Source: Streptomyces sp. NBC_00250 (lineage in GTDB: Bacteria > Actinomycetota > Actinomycetes > Streptomycetales > Streptomycetaceae). Taken from it: a stretch of 64,000 bases of DNA. The stretch lies in assembly GCF_036192275.1 (NCBI RefSeq), contig NZ_CP108088.1:4031501-4095500 (forward strand), given 5' to 3'. A model generated the notes under the pieces. The model was not told where the DNA came from and ran no database searches. It saw only the letters and a program-made list of their open reading frames with translations. The position numbers were made by a program, and so were the translations under genes. This document shows, piece by piece, positions 33,603 through 42,018 of the stretch (position 1 is its first letter; every line of letters starts with the position of its first letter).

Positions 33603-34370
33603 ATGGGCGACAGCGCGGGCGAGAGCAAGCTGGCCGGACAGTTCTTCGACGCCGCGATCGGCCTGCTCCAGCAGGTACGCGACGGCGACTCGGCCGAGAT
33701 CGCCGAGGCGGGCGCCGCGATCGCCGAGGCCGTCGCCAACGGCAACCGGCTCTTCGCCTTCGGCGCGGGCCACTCCTCGCTCGCCGCCCAGGACGTCGTC
33801 TACCGGGCGGGCGGCCTCGCCCTCATGAACCTGCTCGTCGTCCCGGGTGTCGTGGGCGTCGACGTCATGCCCGCGACGCTCGGCTCCGCCCTCGAACGGG
33901 TCGACGGCCTCGCCGGCGCGGTCCTGGACTCCTCCCCCGCCAAGGCCGGGGACGTCCTGATCATCATCTCCCTCTCCGGGCGCAACGCCCTGCCCGTCGA
34001 GATGGCGATGAACGCCCGCGCGCTCGGCCTCACCGTCATCGGCGTCACCTCGGTGGCCTACGCGACGGAGACGAAGTCCCGGCACGTCTCGGGCACCTAC
34101 CTCAAGGACCACTGCGACATCGTCCTCGACTCCCGGATCGCCGTCGGGGACGCGGAACTCACCCACGAGGGCATCGAGGCCCCCTTCGCACCCGCGTCCA
34201 CCGTCGTCACCAGCGCCCTCATGCAGGCCACCCTCGCCGCCGCCGCCGAGGACCTCGTCCGCCGCGGCATCGAGCCGCCGCTGCTGCGGTCCGGGAACGT
34301 CGACGGCGGCCACGAGTGGAACGGCCGCGTGATGACGGAGTACGGCGACCGGATCTTCTACCGGCACTAG
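33603..34370 (+). CDS. SIS-domain sugar-phosphate isomerase/binding protein (UPF0309, SCO4393-like)
   Basis: 255 aa. The SIS fold is shown by NGNRLFAFGAGHSSLAAQDV and GDVLIIISLSGRNALPVEMA, the two sugar-phosphate loops, and by a closing EWNGRVMTEYGDRIF. Relatives such as MurQ and GlmS-type domains act on amino-sugar phosphates. The dre-like site upstream supports an N-acetylglucosamine link. Its TAG stop and the stop of the next, convergent gene share the bases CTAG. Confidence 0.88.
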   Translation: MGDSAGESKLAGQFFDAAIGLLQQVRDGDSAEIAEAGAAIAEAVANGNRLFAFGAGHSSLAAQDVVYRAGGLALMNLLVVPGVVGVDVMPATLGSALERVDGLAGAVLDSSPAKAGDVLIIISLSGRNALPVEMAMNARALGLTVIGVTSVAYATETKSRHVSGTYLKDHCDIVLDSRIAVGDAELTHEGIEAPFAPASTVVTSALMQATLAAAAEDLVRRGIEPPLLRSGNVDGGHEWNGRVMTEYGDRIFYRH

Positions 34371-35656
34371 AGGGCGGTGGCGGGAACGGGCTCGGACGCG
34401 GGCCCCGACACGGGCACCGGCACCGGCACGGGCTCGAAGGTGTCCGTGCCGCACAGTGCCCGCCCGTACAGCGTCCGCAGGGCGCCGTCGATGGGATGGG
34501 GCTGCGGGATCCCCTCGGAATCCCGCTCGTTCCACCGCTGCAGGTTGACCGCCACCGACATCTGACGCCTGCCGTCGGCCCTGGTCAGGGAGATGGTCCC
34601 GGCTCCCCAGAGCGAGCCGTCGTGACCCCAGAAGGTGCCGCAGCCGGGAACGACGACCTTGTGCAGGCCGAGACCGTAATCGATCATCGTCCCGTCCAGG
34701 GCGCGGACCGGGATCGTGCGCTGCATCTCCGCCAGCGACGCACGGCCGACGATCCTGCCGCCGAGCAGCTCGGCGTAGAAACGGTTGAGGTCCTCCATGG
34801 TGGCGACGAGGCCGGCTCCCGTCATCGCCCAGGACATGCCGTAGACGCTGTAGTCACGCGGCGGGTCGAGCAGGCCGAACATGGCCTCGTACATCCGCGG
34901 GTGCGGCCCGTCGATCCGGGGCCCGTCCGGGAACCCCGTGTGCCGCAGCCCCGCGCGCTCGATGACGTGGCGGGTGATGTAGCGCTCGGCGGTGGTGCCG
35001 GTCACCCGCTCCAGGAGTTGGCCGAGCAGCAGCCAGTTGGTGTTGGAGTAGACGCCCACCGGGCCTCCGGGCTCGCCCGTGGGCGGCGCCGCGAGGCCCA
35101 GTGCGATCAGCTCGGCCGGGCGGAACTCCCGGAACCGGTTGTCGTCCAGGCTCCTGGGCGAGTTCTCCTGGAGGGAGGGGAACGCGTACGGGATGTAGTC
35201 GGGGATGCCACTGGTGTTGTTGAGGAGCATCCGGACCGTGATCCGCTTGCCCCGCTCCCCCGGCACCAGGTCCGGCAGGTGGTCACCGACGGGTGCGTCC
35301 AGCTCGATCCGGCCCCGCTCGACCTGCTGCATGACGGCGGCCGCGGTGAAGGTCTTGGTGATACTGGCGACGCGCTGACGCATCCCGGCGTCGACGGGCC
35401 GACCGGTGGCGAGGTCGGCGACCCCGGAAGCTCCGCGCCAGGTCCGGCCGGCGTCCCGCACCTCGCCGAACACCCCCGGAACGCCCGCCCGATGGACACC
35501 GTCCATGGCGGACCTCAGCTTCCCGGGATCGACACGGGCGGGCCCGGACGTCGCCGCGTCCGGGCCGGGAGCGGCCGCCACCGTCCCCACGCAGGCCGTG
35601 AGCGCGGCCACACCGGCGCACAGGACGAGTCGGATCTTCTTCGACCGGAGCTTCAC
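34367..35656 (-). CDS. Secreted serine hydrolase, beta-lactamase/DD-peptidase class C-like
   Basis: 429 aa from GTG 35656. Signal peptide to about residue 28 (ALTACVGTVAAA; a Cys is present but the lipobox is poor). SxxK motif VASITKTFTAAAV near residue 97, YxN motif VYSNTNW, and late HxG-like GHDGSLWGAG give the full penicillin-recognising active site. It may be a D-alanyl-D-alanine carboxypeptidase, esterase or lactamase. The tail (VPVPVPVSGPASEPVP) is repetitive. Confidence 0.88.
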   Translation of the reverse strand: MKLRSKKIRLVLCAGVAALTACVGTVAAAPGPDAATSGPARVDPGKLRSAMDGVHRAGVPGVFGEVRDAGRTWRGASGVADLATGRPVDAGMRQRVASITKTFTAAAVMQQVERGRIELDAPVGDHLPDLVPGERGKRITVRMLLNNTSGIPDYIPYAFPSLQENSPRSLDDNRFREFRPAELIALGLAAPPTGEPGGPVGVYSNTNWLLLGQLLERVTGTTAERYITRHVIERAGLRHTGFPDGPRIDGPHPRMYEAMFGLLDPPRDYSVYGMSWAMTGAGLVATMEDLNRFYAELLGGRIVGRASLAEMQRTIPVRALDGTMIDYGLGLHKVVVPGCGTFWGHDGSLWGAGTISLTRADGRRQMSVAVNLQRWNERDSEGIPQPHPIDGALRTLYGRALCGTDTFEPVPVPVPVSGPASEPVPATAL

Positions 35657-35867
35657 GGCGTACGTCCTTCGATCGGGTCGGTGCGGTCCGTCCGAGTCAA
35701 GAACGGTGCGAACACTTCGAGTTCGGGGTTCATGGCGACCATCCTCACGGGGTCACCCCGACCGGGTCGCCCGCCGTCCGTCGGACATCGCGCACCGGTC
35801 ACGCGCCGATCGTCGGACTGCGGGCGGCGGGCGCCGATCGCCGTCAGGCCCCGCCGATGGCGGCCCG

Positions 35868-35937
35868 TCGGTGGCGGCCACTCGGTGGCGGTCAGTCGGT
35901 AGCGGCCACTCGGTGGCGGTCAGTCGGTGGCGGTCAG
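35868..35937. repeat. Five 14-bp tandem repeats at the 3' end of the PEP-mutase-like gene
   Basis: TCGGTGGCGGTCAG and TCGGTGGCGGCCAC alternate with exact 14-bp spacing. Read leftward, each full unit encodes L-T-A-T-D plus a stop-like TGA; the true stop lies at 35920-35922 inside unit four. Confidence 0.8.
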
Positions 35938-36807
35938 GAGCAGGGTGTTCAGGGTGGCGTAGTCGGCGCCGCCCTCAAGTTCCTTCGCCGTGCCCTGCTC
36001 CAGCAGTTCGCGGGCCGCCCGCCCGGCCAGCCCGTACGCCGCCTCCGCGATCGACGAGCCCGCGCTCACCCGGGCCACGCCCGCCGCCGCGAGCTCGGCC
36101 ACCGACAGTGTCCCGGGGCCGACCGCGACGTTCACCGGCAGCGGCGACGCGGCCACCAGGCGCTCGACCGTCGCGGCGTCCAGCGCGCCCAGGACGAAGA
36201 TCCCGTCCGCCCCGGCCGCCGCGTAGGCCACGGCCCGGGACAGCGTCTCGTCCAGCCAGGCCGCACGGTCCCCCGGCGGCATCCGGTGGGTGTCGATGCG
36301 GGCGTTCACGAAGAGCGGGACCCCGGCCGTGTCCGCCGCCCCGCGCGCCGCCGCGATCCGGGCGGCCTGCTCGGCCACGGGGCGCAGGGCGTCCGGGCGC
36401 AGGGTGTCCTCCAGGTTGATGCCGACGGCACCCGCCGCGAGGACGCCCCGTACGGTCTCGGCCACCCCGGCCGGATCGTCCGCGTAGCCGCGCTCGACGT
36501 CGGCGGTGACCGGTACGTCGACCGATGCCGCGACACGGGCGACCGCGGCCAGCGCCTCGTCCCGGCCCAGGTGATCACCGTCGCCACGGCCGAGCGACCA
36601 CGCCACGCCCGCGCTGGTCGTCGCCACCGCCGGGGCCCCGGCGTCCGCGACGACGCGCGCCGAGGCGACGTCCCACGCGTTGGGCAGGACCACCGGCCGG
36701 CCGGGCACGTGCAGGGAACGGAACAGCCGGGCCCTGTCCGGAAGGGTCGCGGAAAGCGTGGGAACCGCGGGAATCGTGGCGGCCTTCGGAGTCTTCGGAG
36801 TCGTCAT
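35920..36807 (-). CDS. Isocitrate lyase/PEP mutase family enzyme
   Basis: 295 aa. VVLPNAWDVASARVVADAGA, VPVTADVERGYADDP (metal-binding Asp and Glu), VGINLEDT and VNARIDTH mark the PEP mutase/2-methylisocitrate lyase superfamily. The catalytic lyase motif K[KR]CGH is absent, as in oxaloacetate decarboxylase- or phosphonate-related members, so lyase activity on isocitrate is unlikely. The first 20 residues are Thr/Pro/Ala-rich. The substrate is unknown. Confidence 0.87.
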   Translation of the reverse strand: MTTPKTPKAATIPAVPTLSATLPDRARLFRSLHVPGRPVVLPNAWDVASARVVADAGAPAVATTSAGVAWSLGRGDGDHLGRDEALAAVARVAASVDVPVTADVERGYADDPAGVAETVRGVLAAGAVGINLEDTLRPDALRPVAEQAARIAAARGAADTAGVPLFVNARIDTHRMPPGDRAAWLDETLSRAVAYAAAGADGIFVLGALDAATVERLVAASPLPVNVAVGPGTLSVAELAAAGVARVSAGSSIAEAAYGLAGRAARELLEQGTAKELEGGADYATLNTLLLTATD

Positions 36808-36840
36808 GGCCGGATCCCATCACGGTGCCGGACCGGCGGC

Positions 36841-36924
36841 GGGGAATTTCCCCGCGCGGACCCAGCCCGGGGAAGCTCCCCGCGCGGACCCAGCCCGGGG
36901 AAGCTCCCCGCGCGGACTCAACCC
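36841..36924. repeat. Three 28-bp tandem repeats, each a GGGGAAGCTCCCC hairpin
   Basis: Units start at 36841, 36869 and 36897 (GGGGAAGCTCCCCGCGCGGA then CCCAGCCC; unit one has GAATTTC). The third covers the stop codon of the PAS/GAF gene (36918-36920). Confidence 0.8.
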
Positions 36925-38240
36925 CTCCCGAGGTCCAGCGCCGCCGCCACCCTCGACGCCACCGCCTCCGCGAAGACCACGTCCTCGCGCTCGAAGGGCT
37001 GTCGGCACGCCGCCCGCAGAAACGTCACCACGCCCAGCGTGCGACCCCGGGAGCGCAGGGCCACGCAGACCGCGTGGGCCGCGTCGCCGGGCCACTGATG
37101 GGCCTCCGCCCACACCTCGGCCGTCCGGCCCGCGCTCGCCCGTACCGTGCCCACCCGGTCCCAGGCCTGGAGCGCCGGGTGCCGCGGGCCGTACCGCAGC
37201 GGGATGCCGCCGCCCACCACCGGCGAGGCCGGGCCCGGGGCGCCCGCCGGAGTGGCCAGGGTCCGGGTCAGGCGCCGCTCGCCCGCGACCCGGTCGACCA
37301 GGGCGTGATCCGCGAAGCCGGCCAGGGCGAAGTCGAGCAGCACCGCGGCCGCCTCCGCCGGGTCCTCGCACTCGGCCGCCGCCGCGCCGGCCCGGTGCAG
37401 CTGACTCCACCGGAACCGCAGCCGGTCCGCCTCCCGGGCAGCGAGCCGCTCCTCCGTCACGTCCTGGAACAGCCAGGCCACCCCCAGCGGCACCGGCTCC
37501 TCCGCCATCGGCGAGGACAGCCGCAGGAAGCCGCTGCGCCAGCACCGGCGCCGCTCCCCCTCCGACGTCCGCAGCGTCACCCAGACCTCGGCGGGCGCCG
37601 GCGGCGTGCCCTCCGCGAGTACGTGCTGGAGCGCGCCCTCCAGCTCCTCGGCCCCGTGCACGACGACATCACCCAGCGGGCGCCCGAGCAGGGCCGTACG
37701 CCCGGTTCCGAAGGCGCGGGCCGCGTGGCCGTTGACCATGGCGGGGCGCAGATCGGCGTCCACGAGGACGACTCCCCAGGAGGCGTCCTCGAACAGGGCC
37801 TCGCTGAGCGCCACCGAACGCTCCAGGTCGAGCTGGACGTGGACCTCGCTGAACGCGCAGTACACCCCCGCCGGAGCGCCGTCCGCCCCTCGCACCCCGG
37901 CGGCCTGGCTCCGTACGAGCACCCGGCCGCCGTCCTTGCGGAGCAGCGCCAGCTCGTGGACCTGCCGCCCGGGGCCCTTCATGGCCCCCATCAGCCGCTG
38001 CAGGGTCTCCTCCGCGTCCGCGCTCCGCGCCGCCCAGCCCTCGAACCCGCGCCGCCCGACGGCCTCGGCGGCGGACCAGCCGAGGATCCGCTCGGCCTCG
38101 CGGTTCCAGTGCGTGATCGTCCCGTCCGCGTCGAAGGCGCAGAGCGCCGCGTCCATCCCGTCGAGCAGCGCGGCCAGCAGATCGGCCCCCGCCCCGGGAA
38201 CGGAAGCGGTCTCGCTCGCGGACCCCGTGAAAGCACTCAT
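36918..38240 (-). CDS. PAS-PAS-GAF sensor protein without an output domain
   Basis: 440 aa from ATG 38240 (MSAFTGSASETASV). PAS 1 covers about 20-135 (CAFDADGTITHWNREAERIL, LLRKDGGRVLV), PAS 2 about 140-265 (ALFEDASWGVVLVDADLRPA, LGVAWLFQDVTEERLAAREA), and a GAF-like domain about 285-440 ends with EDVVFAEAVASRVAAALDLG. There is no kinase, phosphatase, HTH or GGDEF domain. In Streptomyces similar proteins precede PP2C phosphatases; here the output is missing or encoded elsewhere. Three 28-bp repeats follow. Confidence 0.85.
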   Translation of the reverse strand: MSAFTGSASETASVPGAGADLLAALLDGMDAALCAFDADGTITHWNREAERILGWSAAEAVGRRGFEGWAARSADAEETLQRLMGAMKGPGRQVHELALLRKDGGRVLVRSQAAGVRGADGAPAGVYCAFSEVHVQLDLERSVALSEALFEDASWGVVLVDADLRPAMVNGHAARAFGTGRTALLGRPLGDVVVHGAEELEGALQHVLAEGTPPAPAEVWVTLRTSEGERRRCWRSGFLRLSSPMAEEPVPLGVAWLFQDVTEERLAAREADRLRFRWSQLHRAGAAAAECEDPAEAAAVLLDFALAGFADHALVDRVAGERRLTRTLATPAGAPGPASPVVGGGIPLRYGPRHPALQAWDRVGTVRASAGRTAEVWAEAHQWPGDAAHAVCVALRSRGRTLGVVTFLRAACRQPFEREDVVFAEAVASRVAAALDLGRG

Positions 38241-38417
38241 CCCGGCAATCCCCCCGGCCTCACCCTGGCACTCCCCCTGGTGCAAACCATTCAACTGGAA
38301 CGTGACCCAGAACACATCAGGTTCACCGAAATCGTTGCGCGGCGGAAACGAGCACGCAAACCCACGGGGCGGCCGCGGGGAGCGCGCACGCCACGGGCCG
38401 GGGCGCGAGCCGCGTCG

Positions 38418-39086
38418 CTAGGGCGCCAGGCGCTCCACGCGCCACTGCTCGTCGCCCTCGCGGACGTACCGCAGACGGTCGTGGAGGCGGTTCTCGTGCC
38501 CCTGCCAGAACTCGACCGCGTCCGGGACGACCCGGACGCCGCCCCACTCCGGCGGGACCGGGACCTGGGCGTCCTCGGGGTAGCGGGCGGCGAGTTCCCC
38601 GTAGCGGGCGAGGAGTTCGGCGCGGGAGTCGATCACCGAGGACTGGCGGCTCGCCCAGGCACCCAGCTGGGAGCCGTGCGGGCGGGTGCGGAAGTAGGCG
38701 ACGGTCTCGTCGCGGCCGATGCGCTCGGCGCGGCCGGTGACGATGACCTGGCGGGCCAGCGGGTGCCAGGGGAAGAGCAGCGAGGCGTACGGGTTGGCCG
38801 CCAGCTCCGCGCCCTTGCGGGAGTCGTAGTTGGTGAAGAAGACGAAGCCGGCCCCGTCGTAGTGCTTGAGGAGCACCGTGCGGGAGGACGGGCGGCCGTC
38901 GGGGGTGGCCGTGGAGACGATCATCGCGTTCGGCTCGTGGATCGCCGGGTTCGCGGCGGTCTCCTTGAACCAGCGGGCGAACTGCGCGATCGGCTCGGGC
39001 GCGAGGTCGGACGCCGACAGCTCCGTGGTGCGGTACTGCTCGCGCATGTCGGCGGGATCCAGGGCATCGTTCACAGGATCGGTCAC
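38418..39086 (-). CDS. pdxH: Pyridoxamine/pyridoxine 5'-phosphate oxidase
   Basis: 222 aa from GTG 39086; the frame is open to 39137 but that extension is not part of the family. It oxidises PNP/PMP to PLP using FMN and O2. [47 protein letters not shown] and the C-terminal signature [10 protein letters not shown] are present. It is divergent from the citrate synthase gene, and the shared upstream region carries a 15-bp direct repeat. Confidence 0.95.
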   Translation of the reverse strand: MTDPVNDALDPADMREQYRTTELSASDLAPEPIAQFARWFKETAANPAIHEPNAMIVSTATPDGRPSSRTVLLKHYDGAGFVFFTNYDSRKGAELAANPYASLLFPWHPLARQVIVTGRAERIGRDETVAYFRTRPHGSQLGAWASRQSSVIDSRAELLARYGELAARYPEDAQVPVPPEWGGVRVVPDAVEFWQGHENRLHDRLRYVREGDEQWRVERLAP

Positions 39087-39222
39087 GGGGCCATCCTGCC
39101 GCAGCACCCCAGTCTGCCCGGCACCGCGTGCCGTCAATCCTTACTCGCCGGATCGGCGCAGTGTGCCGGATGTCACGCTTCCCCGCATCATCGGAACCGT
39201 ACAGACTCTTGGGCTGGACTGC

Positions 39223-39255
39223 TGTTGAATCCCCACCATCTGTTGAATCCCCACC
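39223..39255. promoter_or_regulatory. 15-bp direct repeat in pdxH/citrate synthase intergenic region
   Basis: TGTTGAATCCCCACC occurs at 39223-39237 and 39241-39255, spaced 18 bp. It is a possible binding site for a dimer of direct-repeat type, or simple slippage. Confidence 0.4.
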
Positions 39256-39310
39256 GTCCCCACCATCGACCAGCACTCGGTTGATCGATCATCGATAGAG
39301 GAGCCGCCTG

Positions 39311-40411
39311 ATGTCCGACTTCGTACCCGGGCTCGAGGGAGTCGTCGCGTTCGAGACGGAGATCGCCGAACCCGACAAGGAAGGCGGCGCCCTCCGCTAC
39401 CGCGGCGTCGACATCGAGGACCTGGTCGGTCACGTCTCGTTCGGCAACGTCTGGGGGCTGCTCGTCGACGGCGCCTTCAACCCGGGCCTGCCGGCCGCCG
39501 AGCCCTTCCCGATCCCGGTGCACTCCGGCGACATCCGCGTCGACGTCCAGTCCGCGCTCGCGATGCTCGCCCCCGTGTGGGGCCTCAAACCGCTCCTCGA
39601 CATCTCCGCCGAGCAGGCCCGCGACGACCTCGCACGCGCCGCCGTCATGGCGCTCTCGTACGTCGCCCAGTCCGCCCGCGGCCAGGGCCTCCCCATGGTC
39701 CCGCAGAGCGAGATCGACAAGGCCGATTCCGTCGTCGAGCGCTTCATGATCCGCTGGCGCGGCGAGCCCGACCCGAAGCACGTCAAGGCCGTCGACGCCT
39801 ACTGGACGTCCGCCGCCGAGCACGGCATGAACGCCTCCACGTTCACCGCGCGCGTCATCGCCTCCACCGGCGCCGACGTGGCCGCCTCCCTCTCCGGCGC
39901 CGTCGGTGCCATGTCGGGCCCCCTGCACGGCGGCGCGCCCTCCCGCGTCCTCGGCATGATCGAGGAGATCGAGCGGACCGGCGACGCCACCGCGTACGTG
40001 AAGCAGGCCCTCGACAAGGGCGAGCGCCTCATGGGCTTCGGCCACCGCGTCTACCGCGCCGAGGACCCCCGCGCGCGCGTGCTGCGCCGTACCGCCCGCG
40101 AGCTCGCCGCGCCGCGCTTCGAGGTCGCCGAGGCCCTGGAGAAGGCCGCGCTGGAGGAGCTGCACAACCGGCGCCCCGACCGCGTCCTGGCCACGAACGT
40201 GGAGTTCTGGGCGGCCATCGTCCTCGACTTCGCCGAGGTCCCGGCGCACATGTTCACCTCGATGTTCACGTGCGCGCGTACGGCCGGCTGGTCGGCGCAC
40301 ATCCTGGAGCAGAAGCGCACCGGCCGCCTGGTCCGCCCGTCCGCCCGCTACACGGGCCCCGGCCAGCGGAACCCGCGCGAGATCGAGGGTTTCGAGGACA
40401 TCGCGGGCTGA
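39311..40411 (+). CDS. Citrate synthase paralogue (citrate synthase 2 type)
   Basis: 366 aa. AEHGMNASTFTARVIAST and GPLHGGAPSRVLGMI hold the two catalytic histidines, MGFGHRVYRAEDPR binds oxaloacetate, and ATNVEFWAAIVLDFAEVP includes the region near the catalytic Asp. It is shorter than the main type-II citrate synthase and resembles the S. coelicolor SCO4388 type, so it may also act as a methylcitrate synthase. A 14-bp hairpin terminator follows. Confidence 0.9.
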   Translation: MSDFVPGLEGVVAFETEIAEPDKEGGALRYRGVDIEDLVGHVSFGNVWGLLVDGAFNPGLPAAEPFPIPVHSGDIRVDVQSALAMLAPVWGLKPLLDISAEQARDDLARAAVMALSYVAQSARGQGLPMVPQSEIDKADSVVERFMIRWRGEPDPKHVKAVDAYWTSAAEHGMNASTFTARVIASTGADVAASLSGAVGAMSGPLHGGAPSRVLGMIEEIERTGDATAYVKQALDKGERLMGFGHRVYRAEDPRARVLRRTARELAAPRFEVAEALEKAALEELHNRRPDRVLATNVEFWAAIVLDFAEVPAHMFTSMFTCARTAGWSAHILEQKRTGRLVRPSARYTGPGQRNPREIEGFEDIAG

Positions 40412-40450
40412 TCCCGCCTGCTACCGCCTGCTACTTCCTGCCGCGACGCA

Positions 40451-40492
40451 CACGGCGACGGCCCGACCCGCACAGTCAGGGCCGTCGCCGTG
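40451..40492. terminator. Bidirectional 14-bp hairpin terminator
   Basis: CACGGCGACGGCCC and GGGCCGTCGCCGTG with a 14-base loop, between convergent citrate synthase and oxygenase genes. Confidence 0.75.
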
Positions 40493-40582
40493 TCGGTCAC
40501 GGAAGCCGTGGAAGCCACAGGCCGTAGCCGTAGGGCGTAGCCGCAGGCCTTAGCCGGCCCCGGCCGCCGTACCGCCTGCGCC

Positions 40583-41626
40583 CTACGCCGACAGCGCCGG
40601 CTGCGCTTCCGGGTGCAGCAGCAGGTCCGCGTGGTGACGGGCCGCCACCAGCGGGTGGGCCCGCATCTTGCCCTTCAGCTCGTTGCGGCCGTACTCGGCG
40701 AACAGCGGGTTCGCGGGGTCCGCCGTGACGCCGGGCGCGGACTCCGCGTACGGGAAGGCCAGCGGGGTGATCCGGGCGTCGAGCCGCGGGTTGTAGAAGA
40801 ACGGCACCGAGTACCGCTCGGTCGCCCCGGGCGGCGAGACGACCCGGTGGTTGGTGGCGATCAGATAGCCGTTGGTCGCCACTTCGAGCAGCTCGCCGAG
40901 GTTCACGACGAACGCGCCCGGCAGCGGCGGCACGTCGTGGAAGTTCCCGTCCTCGCGCTGCACCTGGAGCCCGCCCACCTGGTCCTGCAGGAGCAGGGTG
41001 AGGAAGCCGTAGTCCTTGTGCGCGCCGACGCCCTGGTCGTCGCCCTCGCCGCTGCTGCCCGGGTAGCGCACCAGCTTGAGGTGCGGATGGGCGCGGGGCC
41101 CGAAGATGTCGTCGTAGAAGTCCGCGGGCGCGCCGATCGAGACGAGCAGCTCGTGCAGCAGCCGCTCGGCGACCCCGCTGAGCCGATCGATCCAGTGGAG
41201 GGCGGCGGTCCGCAGCTCGGGGAGGGCCTCGGGCCACTGGTTGGGGCCTTCGAGCCACCAGTACGGGGCTTCCCAGGGTGCGGGGGTGCGCGCGGGGCGC
41301 TCGGCGCCTATGTCGAGCTGGTCGCGCCAGTCGCGCGCGCCGGCGGTGCGCTCGTCGCCGATGCGGGTGTAGCCGCGGAAGTGCGGCGAGTTGATGTTGT
41401 CGAGGGCCAGCCGGTCGGCCTCGGGCAGGGCGAAGAAGGCGTGCATCGCGGACGTCAGCGCCCGCGTCTCGGCCTCGGTCACACCGTGCCCGATGAGCTG
41501 GAAGAACCCGACGTCGTGCGCGGCGGAGTGCAGCTGCGCGTGGAGCAGGCGCCGGGCCTGGGGGTCACGGTCTGCGGCCGAGAGGTCGACGATGGGGAGC
41601 TGCGAGGGGTACGAGCTGCGAGTCAT
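40583..41626 (-). CDS. 2-oxoglutarate/Fe(II)-dependent oxygenase, isopenicillin N synthase-like
   Basis: 347 aa. N-terminal DIOX_N (PIVDLSAADRDPQ, GFFQLIGHGVTEAE) and C-terminal double-stranded helix with the iron ligands in VGAHKDYGFLTLLLQ (HxD) and IATNHRVVSPPGATERYSVP (His, and the Arg of RxS that binds 2-oxoglutarate). It is probably a hydroxylase of a small substrate. ATG 41626 has no evident ribosome-binding site. A 24-codon leader peptide gene lies 129 bases upstream, suggesting translation-linked control. Confidence 0.9.
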   Translation of the reverse strand: MTRSSYPSQLPIVDLSAADRDPQARRLLHAQLHSAAHDVGFFQLIGHGVTEAETRALTSAMHAFFALPEADRLALDNINSPHFRGYTRIGDERTAGARDWRDQLDIGAERPARTPAPWEAPYWWLEGPNQWPEALPELRTAALHWIDRLSGVAERLLHELLVSIGAPADFYDDIFGPRAHPHLKLVRYPGSSGEGDDQGVGAHKDYGFLTLLLQDQVGGLQVQREDGNFHDVPPLPGAFVVNLGELLEVATNGYLIATNHRVVSPPGATERYSVPFFYNPRLDARITPLAFPYAESAPGVTADPANPLFAEYGRNELKGKMRAHPLVAARHHADLLLHPEAQPALSA

Positions 41627-41755
41627 GTGTGCGTCCGCGGGGTCTACGGGTGCCCGGGGCGGCCGCCAAGGGTGGGGCGGGGGCCACGGGTGCCGGTCGG
41701 CTTGGGCTCTGAACGAGGGACCCGGGCGGGGGGCGGTGGTGGTGCCCCTCGGGGG

Positions 41756-41830
41756 TCAGGCGGAGCGGCGACAGCTCATGCTCGTGACGCGGACGAAGTC
41801 CACGTGGCGACGGCGTACGAGCGTAGGCAT
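41756..41830 (-). CDS. Putative 24-aa regulatory leader peptide
   Basis: ATG 41830 opens MPTLVRRRHVDFVRVTSMSC and ends RRSA, stop at 41756. The RRRHVDxxRV...C pattern matches the tiny 'putative leader peptide' family seen in many Streptomyces genomes, often (from memory) ahead of sulfur-related genes. There is no ribosome-binding site, and a -10-like TACTCT lies 7 bases before the ATG, which suggests a leaderless transcript. It would control the oxygenase gene downstream. Confidence 0.7.
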   Translation of the reverse strand: MPTLVRRRHVDFVRVTSMSCRRSA

Positions 41831-42018
41831 GCGACCAGAGTACTGCGGGAGCGGTGGATCGACTGTGGCCCGGGTCACGTCCCGACATCCGGGGCCCGGT
41901 TGTTCTCACCCGGAACCCAGGGGTGTTCAAAGGGGCGGACGTACGCGAAGATCGCCGCCACACGTGTCACGCGCACGTCAAGCTTCTCGTCGCAGCATCC
42001 CTACGCAGGAGGATGTCC

